Source of the DNA: Brevibacterium iodinum ATCC 49514 | GTDB lineage: Bacteria > Actinomycetota > Actinomycetes > Actinomycetales > Brevibacteriaceae | Length of the DNA: 64,000 bases | Direction: 5' to 3' | NCBI RefSeq assembly: GCF_900169265.1 | Contig: NZ_FXYX01000006.1 | Span: 62,001 to 126,000, forward strand | Shown here: positions 42,518 through 51,352 of the stretch, piece after piece | How the letters are laid out: every line of letters begins with the position of its first letter | How positions within the stretch are numbered: position 1 is the stretch's first letter | The notes under the pieces: generated by a model | What the model was told of the DNA's origin: nothing | Databases searched by the model: none | Seen by the model: only the letters and a program-made list of their open reading frames with translations | Program-made: the position numbers and the translations under genes

Positions 42518-42709
42518 ATGAAGATGAGTACCGTGTGGAGCATCATCGGCGCGATCATCGCCATCATCATCGCGTGGTGGGTGGTCAACGTCGCGTTCTC
42601 CATTGCGTGGTTCCTCGTCAAGGCCATCATCACCGTCGTCGTGGCGCTCGCGATCTTCGGCCTCATCAAGGCCTCGCTGAAGTCCAAGGACCGCGACCGA
42701 ACGCGCTGA
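42518..42709 (+). CDS. Small membrane protein
   Basis: 63 residues: two hydrophobic helices (VWSIIGAIIAIIIAWWVVNV and WFLVKAIITVVVALAIFGLI) and a basic tail KSKDRDRTR. Resembles small two-helix actinobacterial proteins of unknown function. Ends just before the convergent dehydratase gene. Confidence 0.6.
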   Translation: MKMSTVWSIIGAIIAIIIAWWVVNVAFSIAWFLVKAIITVVVALAIFGLIKASLKSKDRDRTR

Positions 42710-42716
42710 CTGCGCC

Positions 42717-43679
42717 TCAGAGATCGCCGAGGCTCATGTTCGCCCCGCAAAGGACGACGCAGACCTTCTCCCCCTCGGCCGGCACATAGCCGCACACAGT
42801 TCTCCCGTCGCTCACCGACTCGCCGTCGTGACCGCTGACTCCCGCCAGCGCCGTCGCCGCGGCATGCTCGACCGCCAGCCGGTGTTCGTCCCACAGTCGC
42901 TGCCGTGCTTCGACGATCGCGTTGTCGCTGACCAGCACCGAGGTGACCAGATCCGACCGTGCCGCCTCCAGTGCCAGCGGTGTGGCGCGACGGGCACCGA
43001 GCGAATCCGCGGCCACCGAATCGACCGTGACGTCGACCGGCTCGTCCGCCTCAATCGCTGCATTCAGCGCTCGGCAGTTCTCCGGCTCAACAGCGACAGT
43101 GCGCACTCCGTGATGAGTCGCCGCAGTCGCGATGCCGGCGAACAGGCCGCCTCCTCCGACCGAGACGACGACCGTGTCGAGATCGGGCACCTGTGCCAGG
43201 ATCTCGGTCATCAGCGTGCCTGCACCGGCCGCGATGAGCGGATGGTCGTAGGCGTGCGAGGCCAGCGCACCGGAGGACTCGACGAATTCCTGGCAGGCGG
43301 CGGCCGCCTCGGCGAATTCGGAACCGCCCAACTCCACTCGCGCACCATACGATCGCAGCCGTTCGACCTTCACGCTCGGCGCGGTGGTCGGCAGGAATAC
43401 GGTCGCCGGTACCTTGGCGACACGGGCGGCCCAGGCGCAGGCGAGTCCGGCGTTGCCGCCCGAAGCGATCGTCACTCCCGCCTCGGGGAAGGTGCCTTCG
43501 GCAAGGTGAGCCTGGATGAAGTTCTGCGCACCGCGGGCCTTGAACGTGCCGGTGTGCTGCATGAACTCGAGGGCGAAGAACAGGCCGTCCTCGCCAGCTG
43601 GGGCCACGGTCATCGGTCGCACTCGTCCGGCGATCCGTGCGGACGCGGCTTCGATGTCGGGATACGTCAGCCCAGTCAT
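42717..43679 (-). CDS. PLP-dependent serine/threonine dehydratase
   Basis: 320 residues of fold-type II PLP enzyme. PLP-Lys in HTGTFKARGAQN (~48), ASGGNAGLACAWAA (phosphate loop), SVGGGGLFAG (cofactor glycine loop), and SLGARRATP. Deaminates threonine or serine, or acts as a racemase/ammonia-lyase relative. No regulatory ACT domain, so a catabolic form. Convergent with the small membrane protein gene. Confidence 0.82.
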   Translation of the reverse strand: MTGLTYPDIEAASARIAGRVRPMTVAPAGEDGLFFALEFMQHTGTFKARGAQNFIQAHLAEGTFPEAGVTIASGGNAGLACAWAARVAKVPATVFLPTTAPSVKVERLRSYGARVELGGSEFAEAAAACQEFVESSGALASHAYDHPLIAAGAGTLMTEILAQVPDLDTVVVSVGGGGLFAGIATAATHHGVRTVAVEPENCRALNAAIEADEPVDVTVDSVAADSLGARRATPLALEAARSDLVTSVLVSDNAIVEARQRLWDEHRLAVEHAAATALAGVSGHDGESVSDGRTVCGYVPAEGEKVCVVLCGANMSLGDL

Positions 43680-43734
43680 CTCATCAGACTATGCGAGAGC
43701 TGCTGAGACGGTGCGCCGCCTCGGTGGATTGTTG

Positions 43735-43780
43735 GGTCGATCCACGGCGTTTCAGGCGGAGGAATCACCGTGGATCGACC
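43735..43780. repeat. Palindromic repeat element, copy 1
   Basis: GGTCGATCCACGG (43735-43747) pairs with CCGTGGATCGACC (43768-43780). It is preceded by GGATTGTTG, so the left side reads GATTGTTGGGTCGATCC, the same as a second element at 52282. Located after the MHS transporter gene, where it may also act as terminator. Confidence 0.7.
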
Positions 43781-43824
43781 AGGAAATCGAGGTGCAGGTG
43801 ACGAACCAGGGGTTCGCGGCAGTC

Positions 43825-45189
43825 TCAGTGATGCTTGGTCAGGCCGAGGTCGTTGCCCTTGGTCTCCTTGACGAGGCTGACGCCGATGAGCGAGATGACG
43901 CACACGATGATCATGTAGATTGCGATGGAGATCGATTTTCCGGTCTCGGCGAGCAGGGTCTCGGCGATGGTCGGGGCGAAGGCACCGCCGAGGATCGCAC
44001 CGAGGGCGTAGCCGATCGAGACGCCCGAGTAGCGGACCTCGACAGGGAACATCTCCGCATACATCGCCGACATCTGGCCATAAGACAGGCCCATGCCGAC
44101 AGTGAGGACGAAGATGCCGATGCCGTACATCCAGATGTTGGCCATATCGATCATGAGGAAGGTCGGGATGAGCCACACGATGAGCAGGACGTACCCGATC
44201 TGGAAGGTCCGCACGCGACCGAGCTTGTCCGACAGCGCCCCGCCCCACATCGTGAACACCAGCCAACCGAAGCTCGCGAGCGTCGTCGCCAACAGTACGG
44301 GTGCACGGTCGAGGCCGACGGAACCGCCCTCGGCGATGGGGCGTGAGGCGTAGGCGGCGAAGAACGCGATGATCATGTAGCCCACCGCGTTGTTGCCGAT
44401 GAAGATGAGCGCGGAGAGGACGACTTCCTTCGTGTTCTTCTTGAACAGGGTGCCCACCGGAGCCGAGGATTCGGCCTTGCGCTCGGCGAGCTCGGCGAAG
44501 ACCGGGGACTCCTCGACCTGCCGGCGGATGTAATAGCCGACGAAGACGAGGACGACGGAGAAGAGGAACGGGATCCTCCATCCGAAGCTCGCGAACTGTT
44601 CGGCGGTGAGGACCGTGGTGAGCACCCAGATCACGCCGGTGGCGAGGATCATGCCGACCGGCACGCCGATCTGCGGGTACGCGCCGAAGATGCCGCGCTT
44701 GGAGATCGGGGCATGCTCGACCGACAGCAGCGCGGCCCCACCCCATTCGCCGCCGGCGGAGAAGCCCTGCAGGATCCGAAGCAGGGTGAGCAGGATCGGG
44801 GCGCCGACTCCGATCATCGCGTAGTTCGGGAGCAGGCCGATGAGCGAGGTCGCGGCCCCCATGAGGATGAGCGTGAGAACGAGCATCTTCTTCCGTCCGA
44901 TCCGATCGCCGAGGTGGCCGGCGATGATCGCACCCAGGGGGCGGAAGAGGAACGAGATTCCCAGAGACGCCCACGCCATGATCTGACCGAGCGCCGGATT
45001 GTCCGCGGCCAAAGGGCCGAAGTACTGGGCGGAGAGGACGATGCCGGCGGCCTGAGCGTAGATGAAGAAGTCATACCACTCGATGGTGGTGCCGACGAGA
45101 GTGCCAGCGAGGACCTTACGCTCCTCGCGGGTTGTCGTATGTGAGGTGGCCGGATTCGGAGTGACCGGGCCTGAAGCGGTGGCGGACAT
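43825..45189 (-). CDS. MFS transporter, MHS family (candidate phenylacetate uptake)
   Basis: 454 residues from the ATG of MSATASG. MHS landmarks: GTTIEWYDFFIYAQAAGIV, RPLGAIIAGHLGDRIGRKK, LQGFSAGGEWGGAALLSVEHAP, SDKLGRVR and FPVEVRYSGVS. These symporters take up organic acids. The upstream region has a GACTGCTTGGTC site like those of the paa operators in this window, so uptake of phenylacetate or a related aromatic acid is a reasonable guess. Confidence 0.85.
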   Translation of the reverse strand: MSATASGPVTPNPATSHTTTREERKVLAGTLVGTTIEWYDFFIYAQAAGIVLSAQYFGPLAADNPALGQIMAWASLGISFLFRPLGAIIAGHLGDRIGRKKMLVLTLILMGAATSLIGLLPNYAMIGVGAPILLTLLRILQGFSAGGEWGGAALLSVEHAPISKRGIFGAYPQIGVPVGMILATGVIWVLTTVLTAEQFASFGWRIPFLFSVVLVFVGYYIRRQVEESPVFAELAERKAESSAPVGTLFKKNTKEVVLSALIFIGNNAVGYMIIAFFAAYASRPIAEGGSVGLDRAPVLLATTLASFGWLVFTMWGGALSDKLGRVRTFQIGYVLLIVWLIPTFLMIDMANIWMYGIGIFVLTVGMGLSYGQMSAMYAEMFPVEVRYSGVSIGYALGAILGGAFAPTIAETLLAETGKSISIAIYMIIVCVISLIGVSLVKETKGNDLGLTKHH

Positions 45190-45559
45190 GAGCGGAACCT
45201 TCTGTTGCTGGGCGACTTTGCCGGGTGCTGTCTCCGGAGGCGCTGGTCCTCGACTCTGAGTGATCGCGGGTGCCTCGGGTTTGGCGGCGGACGGATGGAC
45301 GTCTGCCTCGACTGACTGCTTGGTCAGTAATTGCCTCTGACTATATTGCAGATGGTGGTCGATGTCACCTGCGTGAAGGCCGAATCCGGCCCGATCCACC
45401 GCTGCTGCTCGTTGGCGGTGGAGATCGGTGAGTCAGCGACCTGCTTCTGAATCGTTGCTCGGTGAGGTTATCGTGGCCGAATGGCTCAATTCTGCCGCGT
45501 GCAGCAGAGCCTCGGGGCGGTGAGCGTCTCTGCGGCGAATCCAAGGAAGGGACCGAACG
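45190..45559. other. Intergenic control region upstream of the MHS transporter
   Basis: 370 bases between divergent genes. Contains the PaaR-like site at 45314-45325 and an AT-rich patch (CTATATTGCAG, 45341-45351). The part from 45400 to 45540 shows no gene, RNA or repeat that I can support. GGAAGGGA precedes the kinase start. Confidence 0.45.
45314..45325. promoter_or_regulatory. PaaR-like operator, site A
   Basis: GACTGCTTGGTC followed by AGTAATTG. Fits the GACCNNNTGGTC pattern shared with 46604, 52013 and 52451, with one base off in the left half. Confidence 0.5.
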
Positions 45560-46105
45560 ATGGCAAGCACAGTGATCCTGGTCAACGGCCTCCCTACCTC
45601 CGGGAAGTCCACGCTGGCCTCTGACCTCGCCGAGGCCGCGGACATCCCGTTGCTCTCTGTCGACGAGGTGCTCGAACGGCTCGTCGATTCCGTGGACTAC
45701 CGCTTCCCCCGGGGTCCAGCCCATGAGCTCGCAGGCAGAGTGGCATGGAGGCTGGCATCCCTCGTCGAGGACACGGTGGTGGTCGAGTCGTTCTGGGCTC
45801 TCGAACGTGATCTCGACAGTGTCAAGGAGGGCCTGCGAATCGCCAGGGCTGAGGCGGTCGTCGAAGTATGGTGCGACGCACCTCTGGAGGAGGCCGTCGA
45901 GCGATACGAGAACCGAGACCGTCACGGGATACACGAGGACGATCCGAATGATGTCGATCTGTGGCGGCGAAGTGCACCGCTCGACGTCGGGCCGGTCGTG
46001 CGCATCGATACGAGCAGCGATTCGTCCAAGGCATCGGGTGCAGAGGTGCTCGCGGCAGTGCAGGAGCTTCTGACAAAGGGTGAAACAGAAGAAAGAGGGG
46101 CATGA
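45560..46105 (+). CDS. P-loop kinase (chloramphenicol phosphotransferase/zeta-toxin-like)
   Basis: 181 residues. Walker A NGLPTSGKST at residue ~9 and a following SVDEVLERL with the substrate-side Asp. The fold type covers CPT-like antibiotic kinases, AAA-type small-molecule kinases and zeta toxins. Substrate unknown. First gene of a short operon: the next gene overlaps as ATGA. Confidence 0.7.
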   Translation: MASTVILVNGLPTSGKSTLASDLAEAADIPLLSVDEVLERLVDSVDYRFPRGPAHELAGRVAWRLASLVEDTVVVESFWALERDLDSVKEGLRIARAEAVVEVWCDAPLEEAVERYENRDRHGIHEDDPNDVDLWRRSAPLDVGPVVRIDTSSDSSKASGAEVLAAVQELLTKGETEERGA

Positions 46106-46407
46106 TGAAAGGCAGACTTCTATTGGCGATCGGCATCGGAGTGGGATACGTCCTCGGTTCCCGCGCTGGTCGACAGAGCTATGAATCGCTCACGCGATGC
46201 GTCCAGGACCTGTGGGGCGACCCCAGGGTCCGGGCCCGTGTCTCGAAGGTCGAGGACTCGGTCAAGGAGAAGGCTCCGGCCGCCCAGGACAAGGCGGAAC
46301 AGGTGCTGAAGGCCGTCGGTGAGAAATCGAAGAAGGTAGGCGATGAGGCGAAGGCGAAGATTACCGGCGATTCGGCCGAGGATCCGATGGAGGACAGTCA
46401 TGGCTGA
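46102..46407 (+). CDS. YtxH-like membrane-anchored protein
   Basis: 101 residues: one membrane helix (GRLLLAIGIGVGYVLGSRAGR) with the GYVLGSRAGR motif common in actinobacterial YtxH-like proteins, followed by a Lys/Glu/Ala amphipathic helical tail (EKAPAAQDKAEQVLKAV). Probably a stress-related envelope protein. Coupled with the kinase upstream and with a frameshifted small gene downstream. Confidence 0.65.
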   Translation: MMKGRLLLAIGIGVGYVLGSRAGRQSYESLTRCVQDLWGDPRVRARVSKVEDSVKEKAPAAQDKAEQVLKAVGEKSKKVGDEAKAKITGDSAEDPMEDSHG

Positions 46408-46572
46408 GATCTCCGATACCGAGCACTTCAGGTCAGTCGAAAAGCCATCGAGGCCGAGCTCGGTGTCATCGCCGCCGAGTGGGAGCAGCAGGGGCGCATC
46501 GAGCCGGTCGTGGACAAGGACACCGGTGAGATCCATCCCGATGCGGAGCGTGAGCTGCTCGATCGTTTCTGA
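46400..46572 (+). pseudogene. Small helical protein, frameshifted
   Basis: Starts MAEISDTEHFRSVEK, overlapping the YtxH-like gene. After the run GAAAAGCC (about 46438-46446) the good reading moves one frame: AIEAELGVIAAEWEQQGRIE, then PVVDKDTGEIHPDAERELLD and RF before TGA at 46570. One base fewer in the A-run restores a ~57-residue acidic protein. Real frameshift or base-call error cannot be separated from one sequence. Confidence 0.5.
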
Positions 46573-46591
46573 ACTGCTCTGACGACTCTTT

Positions 46592-46620
46592 ATGACAATT
46601 ACCGACCGATTGGTTAGTAT
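46592..46620 (+). promoter_or_regulatory. paaZ promoter with PaaR-like operator, site B
   Basis: ATGACA (46592-46597) and TAGTAT (46615-46620) are 17 bases apart. Between them lies the 20-base imperfect palindrome 46600-46619 containing GACCGATTGGTT (46604-46615). A TetR bound there would block the promoter. Confidence 0.65.
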
Positions 46621-46697
46621 ATTGCTAGGAATCGGCAGCGGTGCCGAATGCGGCCGCCGTGGACCGGGAGACGTCGTTTCACCAGGGAGAGCAAAGC

Positions 46698-48734
46698 ATG
46701 ACCGAAATCCTCAGTTCCTATGTGGCCGGAACCTGGCACACACCGGCAGCGACCGATTCCGCCCGGCCCGTCCGCGACGCCGGCACGGGGGAGCTCCTGC
46801 ACTCGGTGAGTTCGGCCGGGGTCGACTTCGCCGCCGTCGCCGACCATGCCCGGACCACCGGCATCGCCGAACTGCAGAAGCTGACCTTCCACCAGCGCGG
46901 TGTGATCCTCAAGAAGCTCGCGACCTACCTCATGGAGCGCACGAAGGACTACCACGAGATCTCCTTCACCACCGGCACCACCAAGCGCGACGCCTTTGTC
47001 GACATCGAAGGCGGAATCGGCACACTCTTCACCTACTCCGGCGTCGCCCGCCGCCAGATGCCGAACTCGACCGTCCACCTCGACGGCGGAGTCGAGCGCC
47101 TGTCGAAGAACGGCACCTTCGTCGGCCGCCACATCCTCACCTCCCGGCAGGGCCTCGCGCTGCAGATCAACGCCTTCAACTTCCCCGTCTGGGGCATGCT
47201 CGAGAAGTTCGGACCGATGTTCGTCGCCGGCGTCCCCGTCGTCGTCAAACCCGCCACCGACACCGCCCACCTGACCCACGCCGTGGTCGCGGATATGATC
47301 GAATCCGGTCTGCTCCCTGCCGGCTCGATCCAGTTGGTCACCGGTGACGTCACCCCGCTGTTCGACCACCTCGCCGAACAGGACGCGATCGCGTTCACCG
47401 GCTCCGCGAACAACGCCCGCACGCTGTCCGGGCTCGACTGCGTGACCGAGCGCGGAACTCGATTCTTCGCCGAGGCGGACTCCCTGAACTTCTCCCTGCT
47501 CGGTCCCGATGTCGGCCCCGGGACGCAAGAATTCGATCTCTTCGTCTCCGGCGTCGTCGCCGAGATGACCGTCAAGGCCGGACAGAAGTGCACCGCGATC
47601 CGCCGCACCTTCGTCCCCGAGGTCCACGCCGAGGCGGTCGGTGAAGCCATCACCGCGAAGCTCGCCACCCAAGGGGTGGGGGACCCGCGCGAGAAGTCCA
47701 CCCGCCTGGGTCCCGTCGTCTCCGACAAGCAGCGCACCGACGTCCTCGACGCGGTCGACCAGATCATCGCCGGGGGAGCGCATCTGCTCGCCGGCGGCCG
47801 TGAGGAATCAGATCGTCTGGCTGCCGAACACGGTGGTGCCTATGTCGCGGCCACCGTCCTCCGGGCCGATGATGCCTGGTCCGATGCCGTCCACGACATC
47901 GAGGCTTTTGGGCCCGTGACCTCGATCATCACCTATTCCGACACCGAGGATGCCGTCCGCCTGGCCGCCCGTGGCCGCGGTTCGCTGGTCGGCTCCGTCG
48001 TCACCCACGACCGTGAGTTCGCGACCGAATTCGTCCGGAAGATCGCCCCATGGCACGGCCGTGTGCTCGTCCTCGATCGTGACGATGCCGAAGAGTCGAC
48101 CGGCCACGGCTCGCCGCTGCCGAACCTCATCCACGGCGGCCCCGGACGCGCCGGCGGCGGTGAGGAGATGGGCGGACTGCGCGGTATCACACACTTCATG
48201 CAGCGCACCGCGATCCAGGCCTCCCCGGACATGCTCACCGCGATCGGCGGGGAATGGGTCAACGGATCGGAGCGCCGCCTCGGCGATCATCCGTTCACGA
48301 AGTCGCTTGAGGACCTGCGCATCGGCGACACCCTCGATTCGGAGTGGCGGGAGGTCACGCTCGACGATATCGAGCACTTCGCGAACTTCACTGGGGACAC
48401 CTTCTACGCCCACATGAACGAGGAGGCGGCCGCCGCGAACCCGTTCTTCCCGGGACGCGTGGCGCACGGCTACCTCATCGTGTCCTTCGCCGCCGGACTC
48501 TTCGTCCAGCCGGACCCGGGTCCGGTGCTCGCAAACTACGGACTCGAGGGTCTGAACTTCATCACGCCCGTCTCCCCAGGTGACAAGCTCAAGGTGACGC
48601 TGACCGCCAAGCGCATCACCCCGCGTGAGACCGACGAATACGGTGAGGTCCGCTGGGACGCACAGGTCGTCAACCAGAACGACGAACCCGTGGCGAACTA
48701 CGACGTGCTCACGCTGGTGGCCAAGGAGTACTGA
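46698..48734 (+). CDS. paaZ: Oxepin-CoA hydrolase / 3-oxo-5,6-dehydrosuberyl-CoA semialdehyde dehydrogenase
   Basis: 678 residues, the usual PaaZ size. N-terminal aldehyde dehydrogenase domain (NAFNFPVWGMLEKFGP, AFTGSANNA, EADSLNFSLLGPDV, catalytic Cys in KAGQKCTAIRR) and C-terminal R-hydratase (MaoC-like) domain (FTGDTFYAHMNEEAAAANPF, FPGRVAHGYLIVSF) that opens the oxepin ring. Both activities of phenylacetate ring cleavage are present. Start at the ATG of MTEILSSYV. Separate transcription unit with its own PaaR-like site. Confidence 0.93.
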   Translation: MTEILSSYVAGTWHTPAATDSARPVRDAGTGELLHSVSSAGVDFAAVADHARTTGIAELQKLTFHQRGVILKKLATYLMERTKDYHEISFTTGTTKRDAFVDIEGGIGTLFTYSGVARRQMPNSTVHLDGGVERLSKNGTFVGRHILTSRQGLALQINAFNFPVWGMLEKFGPMFVAGVPVVVKPATDTAHLTHAVVADMIESGLLPAGSIQLVTGDVTPLFDHLAEQDAIAFTGSANNARTLSGLDCVTERGTRFFAEADSLNFSLLGPDVGPGTQEFDLFVSGVVAEMTVKAGQKCTAIRRTFVPEVHAEAVGEAITAKLATQGVGDPREKSTRLGPVVSDKQRTDVLDAVDQIIAGGAHLLAGGREESDRLAAEHGGAYVAATVLRADDAWSDAVHDIEAFGPVTSIITYSDTEDAVRLAARGRGSLVGSVVTHDREFATEFVRKIAPWHGRVLVLDRDDAEESTGHGSPLPNLIHGGPGRAGGGEEMGGLRGITHFMQRTAIQASPDMLTAIGGEWVNGSERRLGDHPFTKSLEDLRIGDTLDSEWREVTLDDIEHFANFTGDTFYAHMNEEAAAANPFFPGRVAHGYLIVSFAAGLFVQPDPGPVLANYGLEGLNFITPVSPGDKLKVTLTAKRITPRETDEYGEVRWDAQVVNQNDEPVANYDVLTLVAKEY

Positions 48735-48749
48735 GGGAGATCTGTTCGG

Positions 48750-48885
48750 GTGACGGTCGTGCCTGCCGGGCAGGAACGCGACGAGCTCGACGGAGAGCTT
48801 CGGCACGAACGCCTCCTTGAAAAGGACGACGTCGATGAGGCCATCGTCGATGGCCGTCTCTGCGGAGAGCTTGAGCTCGCCCCCC
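48750..48885 (-). pseudogene. Lipid-kinase-like C-terminal remnant
   Basis: Minus-strand frame gives GGELKLSAETAIDDGLIDVV, LFKEAFVPKLSVELVAFLPG, RHD. This resembles the C-terminal beta-domain of diacylglycerol kinase/YegS-type proteins (DGLLDVVLF). No start or ATP-binding part. Short, so tentative. Confidence 0.35.
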
Positions 48886-48979
48886 CAGAACGTACTGGTT
48901 TGAGTTCCTCGGCTGGTGTCGTCAAAACCACGCTGTGACTATTCAGGGGCGACCCTGCGCCGGAGCCAGCCGCGAAACG

Positions 48980-49130
48980 CGGGAAAGTGCTCGGCTGGAA
49001 CAGATCATCGGCGCAGGATCGAACTGTTCGGGCCGCAGGGACACCGGGCAGCCACCGTCGGAGCGATCTGTCAGACCGCGGAGTTGAACAAGCGCTGCTT
49101 CTGCGAATCCTTCCCCGCTCTGGGGGGGGG
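48980..49130 (+). pseudogene. TetR N-terminal remnant
   Basis: RRIELFGPQGHRAATVGAIC, QTAELNKRCFCESFPAL matches the TetR helix-turn-helix (ELF...G...TTV..I...AGLNK..FY..F) with decayed residues, then a G8 run and no ligand domain. No start codon in place. It lies between paaZ and paaR with the lipid-kinase remnant, so this gap is a small gene graveyard. Confidence 0.45.
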
Positions 49131-49150
49131 ACCTCCTGGTCGCTCGACCA

Positions 49151-49783
49151 TCAGGCTTCCAGGCCTTGGAAGGCCATCGTGGTGACCGCCTCGGCGATGG
49201 TGTCGGGATCGACGGGATAGCTGGGTCGGTACCATTCGGTGATCGAGTTGACCATGCCGAAGAGCAGGCGGGTGATGAGGCCTGGGGTGAAGTCCGAGCG
49301 CAGACCGCCCTCGGCGATGGCTGCCTCGACGAGAGCACGGACCTTCGCATCGATATTGCGTCGGGCCTCGAGGGCTTCGCGTTCCAGCGGTGAGTTTCCG
49401 CGCACGCGCAGCAGCAAAGTCACCGAATGGTGGTACTCGATGAGGATGACCACGCTTGCGCGCACGGCCAGGTGCAGGCGTTCGAGCGCGGTGACGTTCT
49501 CCCGCAGACTCTCGGTCTCCACGGCCGAATCCAGGGCACGGACGCCGCGGCTGATCGCCAGGTGAAGCAGCTCTTCCTTCGACTTCACGTGATGGTAGAT
49601 CGCCGACTTCGTGATGCCGAGCTCACGGGCCACGGTGTCCATCGAGGTGCCGTCGTAGCCACGGGAGACGAAAACCTCCGTGGCTTTGTTGATGAGCGTC
49701 TCCCGGTCGTAGCCGGGACGGCCACGTCGGGAGCGTTTGGGGGCGGCCGCCTCGGCGGGGGTGGTCGTTTCGGGCATGCGCAT
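49151..49783 (-). CDS. paaR: TetR family regulator, probable PaaR
   Basis: 210 residues. HTH: INKATEVFVSRGYDGTSMDT, VARELGITKSAIYHHVKSKE; ligand domain with ASVVILIEYHHSVTLLLRVRG and the C-terminal LLFGMVNSITEWYRP found in PaaR-like and FadR/KstR2-type regulators. Downstream of paaK on the same strand. Probably represses the paa operons through the GACCNNNTGGTC sites and is released by phenylacetyl-CoA, as for PaaR of Corynebacterium and Thermus. Confidence 0.8.
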   Translation of the reverse strand: MRMPETTTPAEAAAPKRSRRGRPGYDRETLINKATEVFVSRGYDGTSMDTVARELGITKSAIYHHVKSKEELLHLAISRGVRALDSAVETESLRENVTALERLHLAVRASVVILIEYHHSVTLLLRVRGNSPLEREALEARRNIDAKVRALVEAAIAEGGLRSDFTPGLITRLLFGMVNSITEWYRPSYPVDPDTIAEAVTTMAFQGLEA

Positions 49784-49882
49784 CAGTCTAATCGGCCAGC
49801 TCGGTGGGTGCCGCGACCCAAGTCACAGCACTCACCTCGGCGCACATCCGCAGCGTTGCTTCCGCGTATGCCCCGCCTCATC

Positions 49883-51181
49883 TCAGCGCACGCCTTCGCG
49901 GCGGTCGATGATGCGCTTCATCTTGCCGACCGAGCGCGGCAGGTCGCCGGGCATCTTGATGTCGATGGTGCAGGAGACGCCGAGGCGCTCCTTGATGCGG
50001 GCGGCCACGAGCTTGTCGAGGCCGTCGAGCTCGACGGCGCCGATGCCTTCGCGGGCCTCGACCTCGACGGTCATCTCATCCATCCGGCCCGGGCGTGTGA
50101 GGATGAGTTGGAAGTGGGGGCTCAGGGGTGAGAATTCGAAGAGTACGGTCTCGACGTTCGCGGGGTAGACGTTGACGCCGCGGATGATCATGAGGTCATC
50201 GGAGCGACCGGTGATGCGCGAGATGCGGCGGAAGTTCGGCCGCGCGGTGCCCGGCAGCAGCGTTGCGAGATCGTGCGTGCGGTAGCGGATGATGGGCAGC
50301 GCTTCCTTCGTCAGAGAGGTGAAGACGAGTTCGCCCTCCTCGCCGTCGGGCAGCACCTCGCCGGTGAAAGGGTCGACGATCTCCGGGTAGAAGTGGTCCT
50401 CCCAGATCGTCGGGCCGTCCTTCGTCACCGCGGACTCGCAGGCCACGCCGGGGCCCATGACCTCGGAGAGGCCGTAGATGTCGACGGCATCGATGTTGAA
50501 GGAGTTCTCGATCTCCTTGCGCATCTCGTCCGTCCACGGCTCGGCGCCGCAGATCGCGGTCTTCAGGCTCGTCGAGGTCGGGTCGATGCCCTGCTTGTGG
50601 AATTCGTCGAGGATCGTGAGCAGGTAGGTCGGGGTGGCCGTGATGATGTCCGGCTCGAAGTCCTGGACGAGCTGCACCTGGCGCGGGGTCTGACCGCCGG
50701 AGATCGGGACGACGGTGAACCCGTGACGCTCCGCCCCGTGGACGCCGAGTCCGCCGGTGAAGAGGCCGTATCCGTAGGCGTTGTGCATCATCTGCTCTCG
50801 CTTGCCGCCGGCACCGAGGATGGAGCGGGCAATGAGGCTGCCCCACCTGTCGAGGTCGCCCAAGGTGTAGCCGACGACGGTCGGCAAGCCCGTCGTTCCC
50901 GAGGAGGCGTGGATGCGCGCGACCTGATCCTGGGGGACAGCGAACATCCCGAACGGATAGTTGTCGCGCAGGTCCTGCTTGGTCGTGAACGGCAGCTTCG
51001 CGATGTCATCGAGGCTCGTGACGTCCGCCGGGGTGACGCCGAGTTCGTCGAAGGCCTTCCGGTAGAAGGGCACGTTCTCGTACACCGATTTCACCGTCGT
51101 CTTGATGTTCTTCAGCTGGTCGGAGCGCAGCTCGTCCAGGCTCATCCGTTCGCCGGCGTCGAGGTCGGTTTCAGTCATCAT
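49883..51181 (-). CDS. paaK: Phenylacetate-CoA ligase
   Basis: 432 residues, typical length. SVYENVPFYRKAFDELGV, FTTKQDLRDNYPFGMFAV, P-loop HASSGTTGLPTVVGYT, AYGYGLFTGGLG, ATPTYLLTILDE, YGLSEVMGPGVACE and RSDDLMIIRGVNVYPANVE. Activates phenylacetate to phenylacetyl-CoA, first step of the pathway. Downstream of paaI by 171 bases (with two GTCGTGGGGCTGGC direct repeats at about 51319-51349) and upstream of paaR by 99. Confidence 0.94.
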   Translation of the reverse strand: MMTETDLDAGERMSLDELRSDQLKNIKTTVKSVYENVPFYRKAFDELGVTPADVTSLDDIAKLPFTTKQDLRDNYPFGMFAVPQDQVARIHASSGTTGLPTVVGYTLGDLDRWGSLIARSILGAGGKREQMMHNAYGYGLFTGGLGVHGAERHGFTVVPISGGQTPRQVQLVQDFEPDIITATPTYLLTILDEFHKQGIDPTSTSLKTAICGAEPWTDEMRKEIENSFNIDAVDIYGLSEVMGPGVACESAVTKDGPTIWEDHFYPEIVDPFTGEVLPDGEEGELVFTSLTKEALPIIRYRTHDLATLLPGTARPNFRRISRITGRSDDLMIIRGVNVYPANVETVLFEFSPLSPHFQLILTRPGRMDEMTVEVEAREGIGAVELDGLDKLVAARIKERLGVSCTIDIKMPGDLPRSVGKMKRIIDRREGVR

Positions 51182-51352
51182 CGTCTCCTTGCGAATCTCT
51201 TCTGTGTGTCAGATCCAAAGACCGCCGAGGTGGTCCACCGTTCTTCGGTGTCCGGTCGTGAACGGGTGCTTCGGTGGGGGTGGTCCGGCGCGGCACGGTG
51301 CCTGTCGCGGAGCCGGCAGTCGTGGGGCTGGCGGTCGTGGGGCTGGCCGGGT

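Noticed and set aside
45470-45500. tRNA-like string GTGGCCGAATGGCTCAA
   Set aside because: Resembles the 5' part of a leucine/serine tRNA, but no acceptor, anticodon or T-arm follows.
51319-51349. Direct repeats GTCGTGGGGCTGGC as operator
   Set aside because: Only two units in a GC-rich paaI-paaK gap; no symmetry or promoter nearby.
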